Notes under the pieces: model-generated
What the model was told of the DNA's origin: nothing
What the model saw: the letters and a program-made list of their open reading frames with translations, nothing else
Database searches by the model: none
Shown: positions 42,166 to 52,116 of the stretch, one piece after another
Numbering within the stretch: position 1 is the first letter of the stretch
Layout: each line of letters opens with the position of its first letter
Translations under genes and position numbers: made by a program
Origin: an uncultured Roseburia sp.
Lineage (GTDB): Bacteria; Bacillota; Clostridia; Lachnospirales; Lachnospiraceae
DNA: 64,000 nucleotides
Direction of reading: 5' to 3'
Assembly (NCBI GenBank): GCA_947383215.1
Contig: CANDCP010000008.1
Span: 1 to 64,000, forward strand

Positions 42166-44811
42166 ATGAGTGATAAACTGGTTTTGATAGACGGCCACAG
42201 CATTTTGAACAGGGCGTTTTTCGGACTTCCGGATTTGACGAATGCACAGGGAATTCATACCAATGCGGTTTATGGATTTTTAAATATCATGTTTAAAATC
42301 CTTGAGGAGGAGAAGCCGCAGTACCTGACCGTTGCATTTGACGTACACGCGCCGACGTTTCGCCATAAAATGTACGATGCGTACAAGGGGACGAGAAAGC
42401 CGATGGCCGAGGAGCTTCGCCAGCAGGTTCCGCTGATGAAGGAAATGCTTACGGCAATGGGGGTTCTTGTGGTCGAGCGTGAGGGATATGAGGCGGACGA
42501 TATCTTAGGTACGATTGCAAAACAGAGCGAGGCCGCAGGGCTGACGGTTTCCGTGGTATCGGGGGATCGCGATCTGTTGCAGCTTGCGACGGAGAAGATC
42601 AAAGTCCGTATTCCAAAGACAAAAAGGACGGGCACAGAGATAGAGGATTACTATGCGGCCGACGTGAAGGAGCGCTATCTGGTGACGCCGTCGGAGTTTA
42701 TTGATGTGAAGGCGCTTATGGGGGATACCGCGGACAATATCCCGGGCGTGCCGGGAATCGGAGAGAAGACGGCTACGAATTTGATAACCGCTTATGGCAG
42801 CATTGAATCCGCATATGAGCATGTGGAGGAGATAAAGCCGGCCAGGGCAAGGGAAATGTTAAAGGAGCATTATGACATGGCGCAGCTGAGCAAAGAGCTT
42901 GCGACGATTAAGTTGGACGTGCCTGTCGAATATGCGCTTGCGGACGCCAGGATGGAACAGATATCGGATTTGTATACGCCGCAGGCGTATCTTTTGTGCA
43001 AACAATTGGATTTGAAGCAGATCTTAAGCAGATTTCAGATTGAGATGCCGCAGAACCGGGCACAGAGCCATTTTGAGCTGATAGAGGACCGTTCCAAAGC
43101 GGACGAATTTTTTTGCGGGGCAAAGAGCGCGGAATGCGTCGGATTTGAAGCTGTCTGTCAGGATGGGAGAACCCTTGGACTTGCGCTTGCGGATTCTAAA
43201 GATCACGTCTGCTTTCTGAGGACGGGAGAGTTTTTGCCGGAAGCGTATCTGGCGGGAAAACTGAAGGAGCTGTTTGCGGGGGGAGTTTTGGGCGCGACGT
43301 TCGACCTCAAAAGCCAGCTCTCATTTTTAGATGACGAGACGGCGGAGCATTACTTTGACGTCAAGATTGCTTCCTATCTTTTAAATCCGCTGGAAAATGA
43401 TTATACCTACGAAAATGTGGCGAAGAATCATTTAAATGAGATCCTTCCTTCTAAGACGGAGCTGCTTGGCAAACTGACGTGGGAGGAGGCCATAGAGCGT
43501 CAGCCTGACAATTTTTTGAAATGCGTCTGCTATATGGCCTATGTCAATCTGAAATCGTTTCCACGGCTTGCAGAGCAATTAAAAAAAGAAGGGATGGAGA
43601 GCCTTTTTCGGGAAATAGAAATGCCGCTGATTTTTACGCTGTACGATATGGAGCAGGCGGGGATCGCAGTTGACGCGGACGCGCTGAAAGAGTATGGCAG
43701 AGAGCTTGGAGAAAAGATTGCGCAGCTGGAGCAAAAAATCTATGACAGCGCCGGAGAGACGTTTAATATTAATTCGCCAAAGCAGCTGGGAGTTATTTTA
43801 TTTGAGAAGCTTCAGATGCCGAACGGAAAAAAGACAAAGACGGGATATTCCACGGCGGCGGATGTATTAGAGAAGCTGGCGCCCCAGTATCCGATTGTAT
43901 CTCAGATATTAGAGTACAGACAGCTTGCGAAATTAAAATCTACTTACGCGGACGGGTTGGCGAATTATATTGATAAGGACGGGCGAATCCGCAGCACGTT
44001 TAACCAGACGATCACGGCAACCGGAAGGATCAGCAGCACGGAGCCGAATTTGCAGAATATTCCGATTCGGATGGAGCTTGGACGACTGATTCGCAAGGTG
44101 TTTCTCCCGGCCGAGGGTTACATTTTCATGGACGCCGATTATTCGCAGATAGAGCTTCGCGTGCTTGCGCATATGTCGGGGGACGAGATGTTAATCGAAG
44201 CGTACAGGCAGGCGCAGGATATTCATGCGATGACAGCGTCGCAGGTTTTCCATGTGCCGTTTGAGGAAGTGACGCCGCTGCAGAGGCGCAATGCCAAGGC
44301 CGTCAACTTTGGAATCGTGTACGGAATCAGTTCTTTCGGGCTGAGCCAGGATTTAAGCATCACGCCTGCGGAGGCCAAGGCCTACATTGAGAGTTATTTT
44401 AAGACGTATCCGGGCATAAAGGCGTTTTTGGACGGGCTTGTCGCGCAGGCAAAGCGGGACGGGTATGTAACCACCATGTTTCACAGAAAACGCCCGACGC
44501 CGGAGCTTGCCTCAAGCAATTTCATGCAGCGTTCGTTCGGCGAGCGGGTGGCGATGAATTCTCCGATCCAGGGGACCGCGGCGGATATTATTAAGATCGC
44601 CATGGTCAGGGTTCACAGGCGTCTCAAGCGCGAAAATTTAAAGTCGCGCCTGATTTTGCAGGTGCATGACGAGCTTTTGATTGAGACGGCAAGGGAGGAA
44701 GAAGAGCGGGTGGCGTCGATACTTGAGGAGGAAATGAGGCATGCCGCGGATCTTGCGGTTACGCTGGAGATTGATTTGCACACGGGAACAAACTGGTATG
44801 AGGCGAAATAA
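42166..44811 (+). CDS. polA: DNA polymerase I
   Basis: The 881-residue protein has the 5'-3' exonuclease domain (LVLIDGHSILNRAF, YEADDILGTIAK, GDTADNIPGVPGIGEKTA), a central exonuclease-like domain, and the polymerase domain (DADYSQIELRVLAHMSGD, RRNAKAVNFGIVYG, LQVHDELLIE). In the central domain the proofreading residues are lost: the DxE motif reads VGFEAV and the later Asp motif reads GATFDLK. This proofreading-dead state is like Bacillus Pol I. It functions in Okazaki fragment processing and repair. Confidence 0.96.
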   Translation: MSDKLVLIDGHSILNRAFFGLPDLTNAQGIHTNAVYGFLNIMFKILEEEKPQYLTVAFDVHAPTFRHKMYDAYKGTRKPMAEELRQQVPLMKEMLTAMGVLVVEREGYEADDILGTIAKQSEAAGLTVSVVSGDRDLLQLATEKIKVRIPKTKRTGTEIEDYYAADVKERYLVTPSEFIDVKALMGDTADNIPGVPGIGEKTATNLITAYGSIESAYEHVEEIKPARAREMLKEHYDMAQLSKELATIKLDVPVEYALADARMEQISDLYTPQAYLLCKQLDLKQILSRFQIEMPQNRAQSHFELIEDRSKADEFFCGAKSAECVGFEAVCQDGRTLGLALADSKDHVCFLRTGEFLPEAYLAGKLKELFAGGVLGATFDLKSQLSFLDDETAEHYFDVKIASYLLNPLENDYTYENVAKNHLNEILPSKTELLGKLTWEEAIERQPDNFLKCVCYMAYVNLKSFPRLAEQLKKEGMESLFREIEMPLIFTLYDMEQAGIAVDADALKEYGRELGEKIAQLEQKIYDSAGETFNINSPKQLGVILFEKLQMPNGKKTKTGYSTAADVLEKLAPQYPIVSQILEYRQLAKLKSTYADGLANYIDKDGRIRSTFNQTITATGRISSTEPNLQNIPIRMELGRLIRKVFLPAEGYIFMDADYSQIELRVLAHMSGDEMLIEAYRQAQDIHAMTASQVFHVPFEEVTPLQRRNAKAVNFGIVYGISSFGLSQDLSITPAEAKAYIESYFKTYPGIKAFLDGLVAQAKRDGYVTTMFHRKRPTPELASSNFMQRSFGERVAMNSPIQGTAADIIKIAMVRVHRRLKRENLKSRLILQVHDELLIETAREEEERVASILEEEMRHAADLAVTLEIDLHTGTNWYEAK

Positions 44812-44827
44812 AAGCGGGTGAAAACAC

Positions 44828-45430
44828 ATGAAATTTATAGGGATTACAGGCGGAGTGGGGGCCGGTAAGTCGGCGGTTCTTGCGTATCTTGCGTCTCTGT
44901 CAGAGGTCTGTACCTTGTTTGCCGACGATATTGCCGCTAAGCTGACGGCGCCCGGGGGAGCCTGCTATGACGAGGTGAAGGCCGTCTTTTCGGGCGAGAA
45001 GGTTTATCTTGAGGATGGACAGATAGACCGCCCGGCGATGGCGCAGTCTATGTTTGCGGATGAAGAAAAACGAAAAAAGGTAAACGCTATCGTGCACCCG
45101 GCGGTAAAGCAATACGTTCTGAGGCAGAAAGAGGCGGAGGAGAAGCGGGGAAAGACAAAGTTTCTTTTTTTGGAGGCGGCGCTCTTGATCGAAGAGGGGT
45201 ATGATAAGATTTGTGACGAGATATGGTATGTTTATACCTCAAAAGAAACGCGCAGGCAGCGTCTTGCGCGCAGCCGGGGTTACAGCGGGGAGAAGATAGA
45301 CAGGATATTTGCCAGTCAGCTTGAGGAGGCGGAATATTTAAAAGTCTGCTCGGAGGTGATCGACAATAACCGGACGGTGGAAGAGACAATTGAGAGCGTA
45401 GCAAAACTTTTAAAGAGTAAGGGAGAATAA
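44828..45430 (+). CDS. coaE: Dephospho-CoA kinase
   Basis: CoaE phosphorylates dephospho-CoA in the last step of CoA synthesis. Walker A GITGGVGAGKSAV, the DDIAAKLT motif, the PAVKQYVLRQK lid region and LEAALLIEEGYDKICDEIW are all visible. The 200-residue length is standard. It follows polA by 16 bases, a frequent pairing in Firmicutes. Confidence 0.94.
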   Translation: MKFIGITGGVGAGKSAVLAYLASLSEVCTLFADDIAAKLTAPGGACYDEVKAVFSGEKVYLEDGQIDRPAMAQSMFADEEKRKKVNAIVHPAVKQYVLRQKEAEEKRGKTKFLFLEAALLIEEGYDKICDEIWYVYTSKETRRQRLARSRGYSGEKIDRIFASQLEEAEYLKVCSEVIDNNRTVEETIESVAKLLKSKGE

Positions 45431-45433
45431 CGG

Positions 45434-47620
45434 ATGGATAACGCGAATGACACCAACGTACAGCTTGTATTTGGTCTGGATATCGGTACCCGGAATGTAG
45501 TCGGGACGGTGGGATACAGGGACGATAAAAACTTTTATGCGGTTGCGCAGAGTATAAGAGAGCATGAGACGAGAGCGATGCTGGACGGTCAGATACATAA
45601 TATCGGAAGGGTTGGGCGCACCATCGGAGATGTAAAAAGGGAGTTAGAGGCGCAGATCGAGCAGCCCTTGACCGAGGTGTGCATAGCGGCTGCCGGACGC
45701 GTTTTAAAGACGGTGACGACGCTGGTGGAGTATGAATTTTCCGAAGAGACGGTGGTGGATCAGGAGCATCTTCATACGCTCGACCTGCTCGGAATCGAGA
45801 AGGCGCAGGAAATTTTGAAAGAAAAAAACGATACAAAATATAAATTTTACTGTGTCGGTTATTCCGTTGTTAAATATTATTTGAACGATGAAATTTTTTC
45901 GAGCCTTGAGGGTCACAAGGCGGAGAAAATCAGCGAAGATATTATTGTGACATTTTTGCCGGAGGATGTTGTAGACGGTTTGTATTCCGCGGTAGGACAG
46001 GCCGGGCTTGAGGTTGCCAATATGACGCTCGAGCCGATTGCGGCGATGAATGTCGCAATTCCGGAGGCGTTTCGCATGTTAAACATTGCGCTTGTGGATG
46101 TAGGGGCGGGCACAAGCGATATCTGTATCACGAGAGACGGAAGCATTGTCGCTTACGGTATGATTCCGTATGCGGGGGACGAGCTTACGGAGCTGATTGT
46201 ACAGCATTATCTTGTTGATTTTAATACCGCGGAAAATATAAAGCTCGATTCCGGAATGAAAGAGGAAGTAGAATTTTCAGATATTATGGGGCTTGAGCAT
46301 ACGGTCTCGGCAAAGGAGATATGGGATTTGACCGAGCCGACCGTGGACAAAATTGCGTCTGAGGTGGCCGAAAAGATAAAAGAATTAAACGGAGGAAAAT
46401 CGGTCAGCGCGACTTTTGTGGTCGGCGGCGGCGGAAAAATACACGGGTTTACAGAGATGCTGGCCGACAAGCTGGAAATTCCTTACGAGCGCGTCGCGCT
46501 TCGCGGCGAAGAAGTAATGAAAAATATACATTTTATACAGGAAGAGGTGCGCAAGGATCCGCTGCTTGTGACGCCGATTGGAATCTGCCTGAACTATTAT
46601 GAGCAGAAAAATAATTTTATTATGGTACATTTTAACGGGGAACGGATTAAATTGTATGATAATAATCGGCTGACGGTTGTAGACGCGGCGCTTCAGGCCG
46701 GTTTTCCGAACGAGAAATTGTTTCCGCGCCGGGGAGCGGCGATTCATTTTATCGTCAACGGAAAATCGAGAATTGTGAGGGGCGAGCCGGGAGAGTCCGC
46801 CGTTGTCGAGGTAAACGGCAAACCGGCAAGCATCAACACGCCGCTTGAGCCGAACTGTTATATTACGATTTCGCCGTCCACGGAGGGAACAGAGGCAGTC
46901 TATACGATCGAACAGTTAGACGAATACAGCTCGTCGACGATTACCTTTGTGGTCAACCGGAAAGAAATTACGTGCGCGAAATTTGTGGAAGTCAACGGAA
47001 GCTTAGAACCGCCGTCCTATCAGATTGCGGAGAATGACGTTATTGAGACGCGCAATTATTATACGCTTGGACAGCTTGCGGAATTTATGGATGTGGAGGT
47101 TGACAAAAATCAGGATATCTTTGTGAACAACCGTCCGGCCGATATGCAGACGCTCGTCTATGAGAATTTTGAGATCGAGTGGAGCGTAATCTCCTACGCG
47201 AGCGCGCCGATTGCGCCGAAGGAGGAACCTGACGCACAAGGCGAGGAGCCGGCGGATGATGGGGAGGCGGTTGCGTGGGCGCAAGCCTCCGGGGAGGAAA
47301 GCGGGGACCGGTCGGACGAGAGGGAGCAGAATGAACCGGTTGAGCAGGACGATGCCGCAGCGCATGTAAAAGAGCCGATACGGCAGACGGCGGCCGGGGG
47401 GATGAGAAAACTGCTGGTTTTTGTGAACGGAAGACCGGTGCGCTTGGAGAACAAGGAGAATTATGTGTTTGTGGATATATTTGATTATATCGACTTTGAT
47501 CTGTCGCAGTCAAACGGAAGAGGGATTGTGACAAAGGTAAACGGGGCGGACGCCCAGTACACGCAGCCGTTGTTTGACGGGGATCGGATTGATATTCACT
47601 GGAAAGAGATAGAATTATGA
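45434..47620 (+). CDS. FtsA-like actin-fold protein with long C-terminal extension
   Basis: Residues ~10-390 match the FtsA/PilM actin fold: phosphate 1 VFGLDIGTRNVVGTVGY, an SHS2-like region, phosphate 2 ALVDVGAGTSDICI and adenosine motif FVVGGGGKIHGFTEML. About 330 further residues follow, beta-rich with repeating VNG motifs (HFIVNGKSRIVRGEPG, KLLVFVNGRPVRLENKE) and an acidic Glu/Asp linker. FtsA proper is ~420 residues and ends in a membrane helix, which I do not see here. Its position between coaE and walJ suggests a conserved clostridial role in cell envelope biology; the function is unknown. Confidence 0.78.
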   Translation: MDNANDTNVQLVFGLDIGTRNVVGTVGYRDDKNFYAVAQSIREHETRAMLDGQIHNIGRVGRTIGDVKRELEAQIEQPLTEVCIAAAGRVLKTVTTLVEYEFSEETVVDQEHLHTLDLLGIEKAQEILKEKNDTKYKFYCVGYSVVKYYLNDEIFSSLEGHKAEKISEDIIVTFLPEDVVDGLYSAVGQAGLEVANMTLEPIAAMNVAIPEAFRMLNIALVDVGAGTSDICITRDGSIVAYGMIPYAGDELTELIVQHYLVDFNTAENIKLDSGMKEEVEFSDIMGLEHTVSAKEIWDLTEPTVDKIASEVAEKIKELNGGKSVSATFVVGGGGKIHGFTEMLADKLEIPYERVALRGEEVMKNIHFIQEEVRKDPLLVTPIGICLNYYEQKNNFIMVHFNGERIKLYDNNRLTVVDAALQAGFPNEKLFPRRGAAIHFIVNGKSRIVRGEPGESAVVEVNGKPASINTPLEPNCYITISPSTEGTEAVYTIEQLDEYSSSTITFVVNRKEITCAKFVEVNGSLEPPSYQIAENDVIETRNYYTLGQLAEFMDVEVDKNQDIFVNNRPADMQTLVYENFEIEWSVISYASAPIAPKEEPDAQGEEPADDGEAVAWAQASGEESGDRSDEREQNEPVEQDDAAAHVKEPIRQTAAGGMRKLLVFVNGRPVRLENKENYVFVDIFDYIDFDLSQSNGRGIVTKVNGADAQYTQPLFDGDRIDIHWKEIEL

Positions 47621-48417
47621 TGGAATTATGCAGTATAGCCAGCGGCAGCAGCGGCAATTGTATTTACGTCGGCACGGACGACACGCACATTATGATTGAC
47701 GCCGGAATCAGCGGAAAGAGAATCGAAAACGGATTGAACTCAATCGGACTTAAGACGTCGGAGCTGCAGGGGATTTTGATTACCCACGAGCACTCCGACC
47801 ATATTTCAGGGCTTGGAGTTGTGGCAAGGCGCTATGGGATTCCGATGTACGCGACGCCGGGGACGGTGGAGGCAATCAGGAGGATTCCGTCCGTGGGAAA
47901 AATTGACGAGTCTTTGTTTCGCTTAATTGAAGCGGGGGAGGATTTTACAATCGGCGATATGAGGATCGAGCCGGTCGCAATCTCTCACGACGCGGCGGAG
48001 CCGGTCGCGTATATTATGCGCAAGGGGACAAGGTCTATGGGTGTGATTACGGATCTTGGCAAGTATGATGAAAATATCGTCGAAAAACTTCAGGGGCTCG
48101 ACGTTTTGCTGCTGGAGGCCAATCACGACGTACATATGCTTCAGGCCGGCAGATATCCGTATCCTTTGAAACAGCGCATTTTATCGGAGCGGGGACACTT
48201 GTCGAATGAGAGCAGCGGCAGGCTTTTGGGAAGGGTGCTGCACGATGATTTTCAGGCGGTTGTGCTTGGGCATTTAAGCCAGGAAAATAATTATGCGTCG
48301 CTGGCCTATGAGACGGTGCGTCTTGAGATTTCGCTGGGAGATAATCCTTATAAGGGAGATGATTTTCCGATTTATGTGGCCGACAGAAAGGAAGTATCAG
48401 AGGTTATCGCAATATAG
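47617..48417 (+). CDS. WalJ/YycJ-like metallo-beta-lactamase fold hydrolase
   Basis: The N terminus LCSIASGSSGNCIYVG followed by LITHEHSDHISGLGVVARR (HxHxDH) identifies the YycJ/WalJ group of MBL hydrolases. Further metal ligands are His in VAISHDAAEP and HLSQENN. YycJ proteins are proposed exonucleases linked to WalRK cell-wall signalling and mismatch repair. The start overlaps the previous stop (ATGA), so the gene is translationally coupled to the FtsA-like gene. Confidence 0.88.
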   Translation: MMELCSIASGSSGNCIYVGTDDTHIMIDAGISGKRIENGLNSIGLKTSELQGILITHEHSDHISGLGVVARRYGIPMYATPGTVEAIRRIPSVGKIDESLFRLIEAGEDFTIGDMRIEPVAISHDAAEPVAYIMRKGTRSMGVITDLGKYDENIVEKLQGLDVLLLEANHDVHMLQAGRYPYPLKQRILSERGHLSNESSGRLLGRVLHDDFQAVVLGHLSQENNYASLAYETVRLEISLGDNPYKGDDFPIYVADRKEVSEVIAI

Positions 48418-48434
48418 AAAAAGAGGAGAACGAC

Positions 48435-48719
48435 ATGGAAAAGGCAGTTGACAAGACGATTATAACCGTAGTTGGAAAAGATACGGTCGGAATAATTGCA
48501 AAAGTGTGCACATATCTTGCGGATCATCATATCAACGTGTTAGATATTTCACAGACAATTATTCAGGGATTTTTTAACATGATGATGATTGTAGATTTAA
48601 ATACGTCTCAGAAGCCGTTTGCGGAGTGCGCAAAAGAGCTGGAGGAATTAGGCGGGAAAATCGGCGTGACGATCAAGTGTCAGAGAGAAGAAATTTTTGA
48701 TATGATGCATCGTATATAG
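48435..48719 (+). CDS. ACT domain protein (UPF0237)
   Basis: A single ACT domain of 94 residues (IITVVGKDTVGIIAKVCTYL). ACT domains bind amino acids or other small ligands. This stand-alone type is usually encoded immediately upstream of a PFL/UPF0210 gene, as here (19-base gap), and may regulate it. The ATG follows AAAGAGGAG. Confidence 0.9.
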   Translation: MEKAVDKTIITVVGKDTVGIIAKVCTYLADHHINVLDISQTIIQGFFNMMMIVDLNTSQKPFAECAKELEELGGKIGVTIKCQREEIFDMMHRI

Positions 48720-48738
48720 AGACGGCAGGAGATGAAAT

Positions 48739-50103
48739 ATGATCAATATATGGGAAGTACATGAAACAAATAAGATGATCGAGCATGAAAATCTGGACGT
48801 CCGCACGATTACGATAGGCGTCAGCCTATTAGACTGCATCGACTCAGATTTGAAAACGCTCAATGACAAAATATATAAAAAAATTACGTCGACGGCGAAG
48901 GATCTTGTAAAAGTCGGCGAAGAGATTGAGCGTGAGTTTGGGATTCCGATTGTAAATAAGCGCATCTCGGTAACGCCGATTGCGCTGATCGGGGGAGCGG
49001 CGTGTAAAACGCCGGATGATTTTGCAACGATTGCGGCGACGATGGACGCGGCGGCAAAGGAGGTCGGCGTGAATCTGATCGGCGGTTACTCCGCGCTCGT
49101 GTCAAAGGGGATGACAAGGGCGGACGAGATGTTGATCCGCTCCATTCCCGATGCGCTTTGCGGGACGGAGCGCGTCTGCAGTTCGGTAAATCTGGCTTCG
49201 ACAAAGACCGGCATCAACATGGACGCGGTGAAGCTGATGGGGGAAATTTTATTGGGAGTAGCCGAGAAGTCGAGAGAGCGGGATTCCGTCGACTGCATGA
49301 AGCTGGTGGTATTTTGCAACGCCCCGGATGACAATCCGTTTATGGCGGGCGCGTTTCACGGCGTGACGGAGGCGGACGCGGTGATCCATGTGGGCGTCAG
49401 CGGTCCCGGCGTTGTAAAGACGGCGCTTGAAAAGGTGAGAGGGGAAAATTTTGAAACGCTGTGTGAGACGATCAAAAAGACGGCTTTTAAAGTGACGCGC
49501 GTCGGGCAGCTCGTGGCGAGAGAGGCTTCCCGCCGTCTTCAGATTCCGTTTGGCATTGTCGATCTTTCCTTAGCGCCGACGCCGGCGATCGGAGACAGTG
49601 TCGCGGATATTCTAAGAGAGATCGGTCTGGAGTATGCGGGGGCGCCGGGGACGACGGCCGCGCTTGCGCTCTTAAATGACCAGGTGAAAAAGGGCGGCGT
49701 TATGGCGTCCTCTTATGTGGGAGGATTAAGCGGCGCGTTTATTCCGGTCAGCGAGGATCAGGGGATGATTGACGCCGTGAAGGCCAATGCCATTACGCTT
49801 GAGAAGTTAGAGGCGATGACATGCGTCTGTTCCGTGGGACTTGACATGATCGCGATACCGGGAGATACAAAGGCGTCGACGATATCGGGCATTATTGCAG
49901 ATGAGATGGCGCTCGGGATGGTGAATCAGAAGACGACGGCGGCGCGTCTGATTCCCGTAATCGGAAAGGGCGTCGGCGATACGGTGGAGTTTGGAGGCCT
50001 GTTTGGCTATGCGCCGATTATGCCGGTAAACCCATATTCCTGCGAAGCCTTTATCAACAGGGGAGGGAGGATTCCGGCCCCGATTCACAGCTTTAAAAAT
50101 TAA
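48739..50103 (+). CDS. PFL family protein (UPF0210)
   Basis: This 454-residue protein belongs to the DUF711/UPF0210 family, whose structures resemble pyruvate formate-lyase-type barrels but lack the glycyl radical loop. Conserved stretches visible are [31 protein letters not shown], and [14 protein letters not shown]. The biochemical function is unknown. The invariant partnership with the upstream ACT protein suggests ligand control. Confidence 0.9.
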   Translation: MINIWEVHETNKMIEHENLDVRTITIGVSLLDCIDSDLKTLNDKIYKKITSTAKDLVKVGEEIEREFGIPIVNKRISVTPIALIGGAACKTPDDFATIAATMDAAAKEVGVNLIGGYSALVSKGMTRADEMLIRSIPDALCGTERVCSSVNLASTKTGINMDAVKLMGEILLGVAEKSRERDSVDCMKLVVFCNAPDDNPFMAGAFHGVTEADAVIHVGVSGPGVVKTALEKVRGENFETLCETIKKTAFKVTRVGQLVAREASRRLQIPFGIVDLSLAPTPAIGDSVADILREIGLEYAGAPGTTAALALLNDQVKKGGVMASSYVGGLSGAFIPVSEDQGMIDAVKANAITLEKLEAMTCVCSVGLDMIAIPGDTKASTISGIIADEMALGMVNQKTTAARLIPVIGKGVGDTVEFGGLFGYAPIMPVNPYSCEAFINRGGRIPAPIHSFKN

Positions 50104-50123
50104 CTTGTAAGACGAGGACGAAT

Positions 50124-51311
50124 ATGGTAGAAAAGCTGGTTATGTTTGAAAACGCGGTGGAGACGCTTGGATATTTTTCCAGGCAGCTCGCGGCGTATTT
50201 TGAGAAAAAGGGATATCGTATCTTTTTTGTGGATTATGAGAGGCTTGACGACAGCGTGAAGCTGGTGAAGCGTTTTATTCGTCCGGAGGTGACGGCGCTG
50301 TTGACCTTTAATTTTATCGGTCTTAGCAAGGAAAATTACTGCATGGAGACGGACGGGAGAAGTATTTGGGAGACAAGAGGTCTGAGATGCTACTGTATTA
50401 TGGTAGATCACCCGTTGTACTACTACAAGGAGCTTTGCCGGACGAGAGAGAATCTGACGACGTTTTGTGTGGACCGCACGCATGTGGCGTATATGCGCCG
50501 TTTTTTTCCGGAAATACCGTGTTACTTTCTTCCGCTTGCGGGAAATCTTCTGCCGGAAAGCGTGAGAAGACGGGAGCCACTAGGAAGGCCGTTTCGCGAA
50601 CGGGAATACGAAATTGCGTTTATAGCAAATTATGTGCCGCTGCCGGATATCGCCACGCATTTTCGGGGACAGACGCAGGAATATATAGATTTTTATAATG
50701 AAATTTTTTCCGATCTTCGCAGGAATCCGGGACAGCAGTTTGATACGACCATGGAGAGGTTTATTCTGCGGGAGATTCCGGAGGCGACGCCGGCGGAGGT
50801 TGCGTCTGCGCAGGCCGGAATGCTGTTTCTCGATCTGTATATCCGTACTTTTTACAGGGAACAGGTCGTGCGGACGCTGGCAGACGCCGGGTTTAAGGTT
50901 CATATGTTCGGAAAGGGATGGGAGAAGCTAAAATGCGCCAATCCCGATAACCTGATTCAAAACGGACGGCTGATCGATTCTGCCGCCTGCGTCCGCGTGA
51001 TTCAAAATACGAAGATTGCCTTAAACGTAATGCCGTGGTTTAAGGACGGCGCGCATGACCGGATTTTTACCGCGATGTTAAACGGGGCGGTAAGCCTGAC
51101 GGACGATTCCGTTTATCTGAACGAAATCTTGACGGAGTGGGAGAATGCGGTCTTTTATCATCTGGAAAATATGTCGGAGCTTGCGGAAAAGGCGCGTCTT
51201 TTGTTGCGTGAAGAAGACGCCGCGGCGGAGTACGCAAAAGAGGCGTATGCGTTCGCGAGCGCAAATCACACATGGGAGAACCGTGCGGGACGGTTGGAGG
51301 AGTTTTTTTAG
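50124..51311 (+). CDS. CgeB-like glycosyltransferase
   Basis: The 395-residue protein has an N-terminal Rossmann-like domain with WETRGLRCYCIMVDHPLYYY. Its C-terminal domain matches the CgeB/Glyco_trans_1_2 family (KIALNVMPWFKDGAHDRIFT then AMLNGAVSLTDDSVYL). CgeB-type enzymes glycosylate spore-coat or surface polymers; donor and acceptor are unknown. It follows the PFL gene by 20 bases. Confidence 0.78.
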   Translation: MVEKLVMFENAVETLGYFSRQLAAYFEKKGYRIFFVDYERLDDSVKLVKRFIRPEVTALLTFNFIGLSKENYCMETDGRSIWETRGLRCYCIMVDHPLYYYKELCRTRENLTTFCVDRTHVAYMRRFFPEIPCYFLPLAGNLLPESVRRREPLGRPFREREYEIAFIANYVPLPDIATHFRGQTQEYIDFYNEIFSDLRRNPGQQFDTTMERFILREIPEATPAEVASAQAGMLFLDLYIRTFYREQVVRTLADAGFKVHMFGKGWEKLKCANPDNLIQNGRLIDSAACVRVIQNTKIALNVMPWFKDGAHDRIFTAMLNGAVSLTDDSVYLNEILTEWENAVFYHLENMSELAEKARLLLREEDAAAEYAKEAYAFASANHTWENRAGRLEEFF

Positions 51312-51317
51312 AATGGA

Positions 51318-51346
51318 TTGCGTTCTCTGCCGTTTGCGCTTATAAT
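51318..51346 (+). promoter_or_regulatory. Promoter of the purO operon
   Basis: TTGCGT and a perfect TATAAT are 17 bases apart. I saw no riboswitch in the 45-base leader. Confidence 0.7.
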
Positions 51347-51390
51347 AGGTACAGATAATTTTACCAGAGAAAACAAAAGGAGAAGAAAGA

Positions 51391-52104
51391 ATGGAAAAAA
51401 TTTCATTAGAGCAGGAGTTAAAGGGGAATTCGTATCCCGGAAGAGGGATTGTAATCGGTAAGTCGGGCGACGGCAAATATGCGGTCACCGCGTATTTTAT
51501 TATGGGAAGAAGCGAGAACAGCAGGAATCGCGTTTTTGTTGAGGAGGGCGAGGGTATCCGCACGCAGGCGTTTGATCCGTCGAAGCTGAGCGACCCAAGC
51601 CTGATTATTTATGCGCCGGTGCGCGTCCTTGGGAACAAAACGATTGTGACGAACGGGGATCAGACCGATACCGTTTATGAGCTCATGGATAAACAGCAGA
51701 CGTTTGAGCAGGCGCTTCGCACCAGGGAGTTCGAGCCGGACGCGCCGAACTATACGCCGCGAATCTCGGGAATTATGCATGTCGAGGACGGAAATTATAA
51801 TTATGCAATGTCTATTTTAAAGAGCGGAGACAAAAATCCGGACAGCTGCAGCCGTTATACCTTCGCGTATGAGAATCCGGCAGCGGGAGAGGGGAGATTT
51901 ATCCATACGTATATGGGCGACGGCAATCCGCTTCCAAGCTTTGAGGGGGAGCCGAAATTAATCGGAATCGACGGCGATATAGACGAATTTACGGATAAAA
52001 TCTGGGAAAGCTTAAATGAGGATAACAAGGTTTCCCTCTTTGTCAGATATATCGAGATTGCAACAGGGAAATACGAGACGCGCATTGTAAATAAAAATAA
52101 ATAG
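51391..52104 (+). CDS. purO: IMP cyclohydrolase, archaeal-type PurO
   Basis: The sequence has the PurO pattern (SYPGRGIVIGKSGDGKYAV, RVLGNKTIVTNGDQTDTVYE, TPRISGIMHVEDGNYNYAMS) rather than the N-terminal domain of bacterial PurH. It would close the purine ring, turning FAICAR into IMP. The 237-residue length is slightly longer than archaeal PurO. The gene immediately precedes an AICAR formyltransferase that lacks a cyclohydrolase domain. Together they replace the bifunctional PurH. Confidence 0.88.
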   Translation: MEKISLEQELKGNSYPGRGIVIGKSGDGKYAVTAYFIMGRSENSRNRVFVEEGEGIRTQAFDPSKLSDPSLIIYAPVRVLGNKTIVTNGDQTDTVYELMDKQQTFEQALRTREFEPDAPNYTPRISGIMHVEDGNYNYAMSILKSGDKNPDSCSRYTFAYENPAAGEGRFIHTYMGDGNPLPSFEGEPKLIGIDGDIDEFTDKIWESLNEDNKVSLFVRYIEIATGKYETRIVNKNK

Positions 52105-52116
52105 GAGAGTCATACG

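Noticed and set aside
51347..51390. ZTP or purine riboswitch ahead of purO
   Set aside because: The leader is about 45 bases and lacks the conserved motifs.
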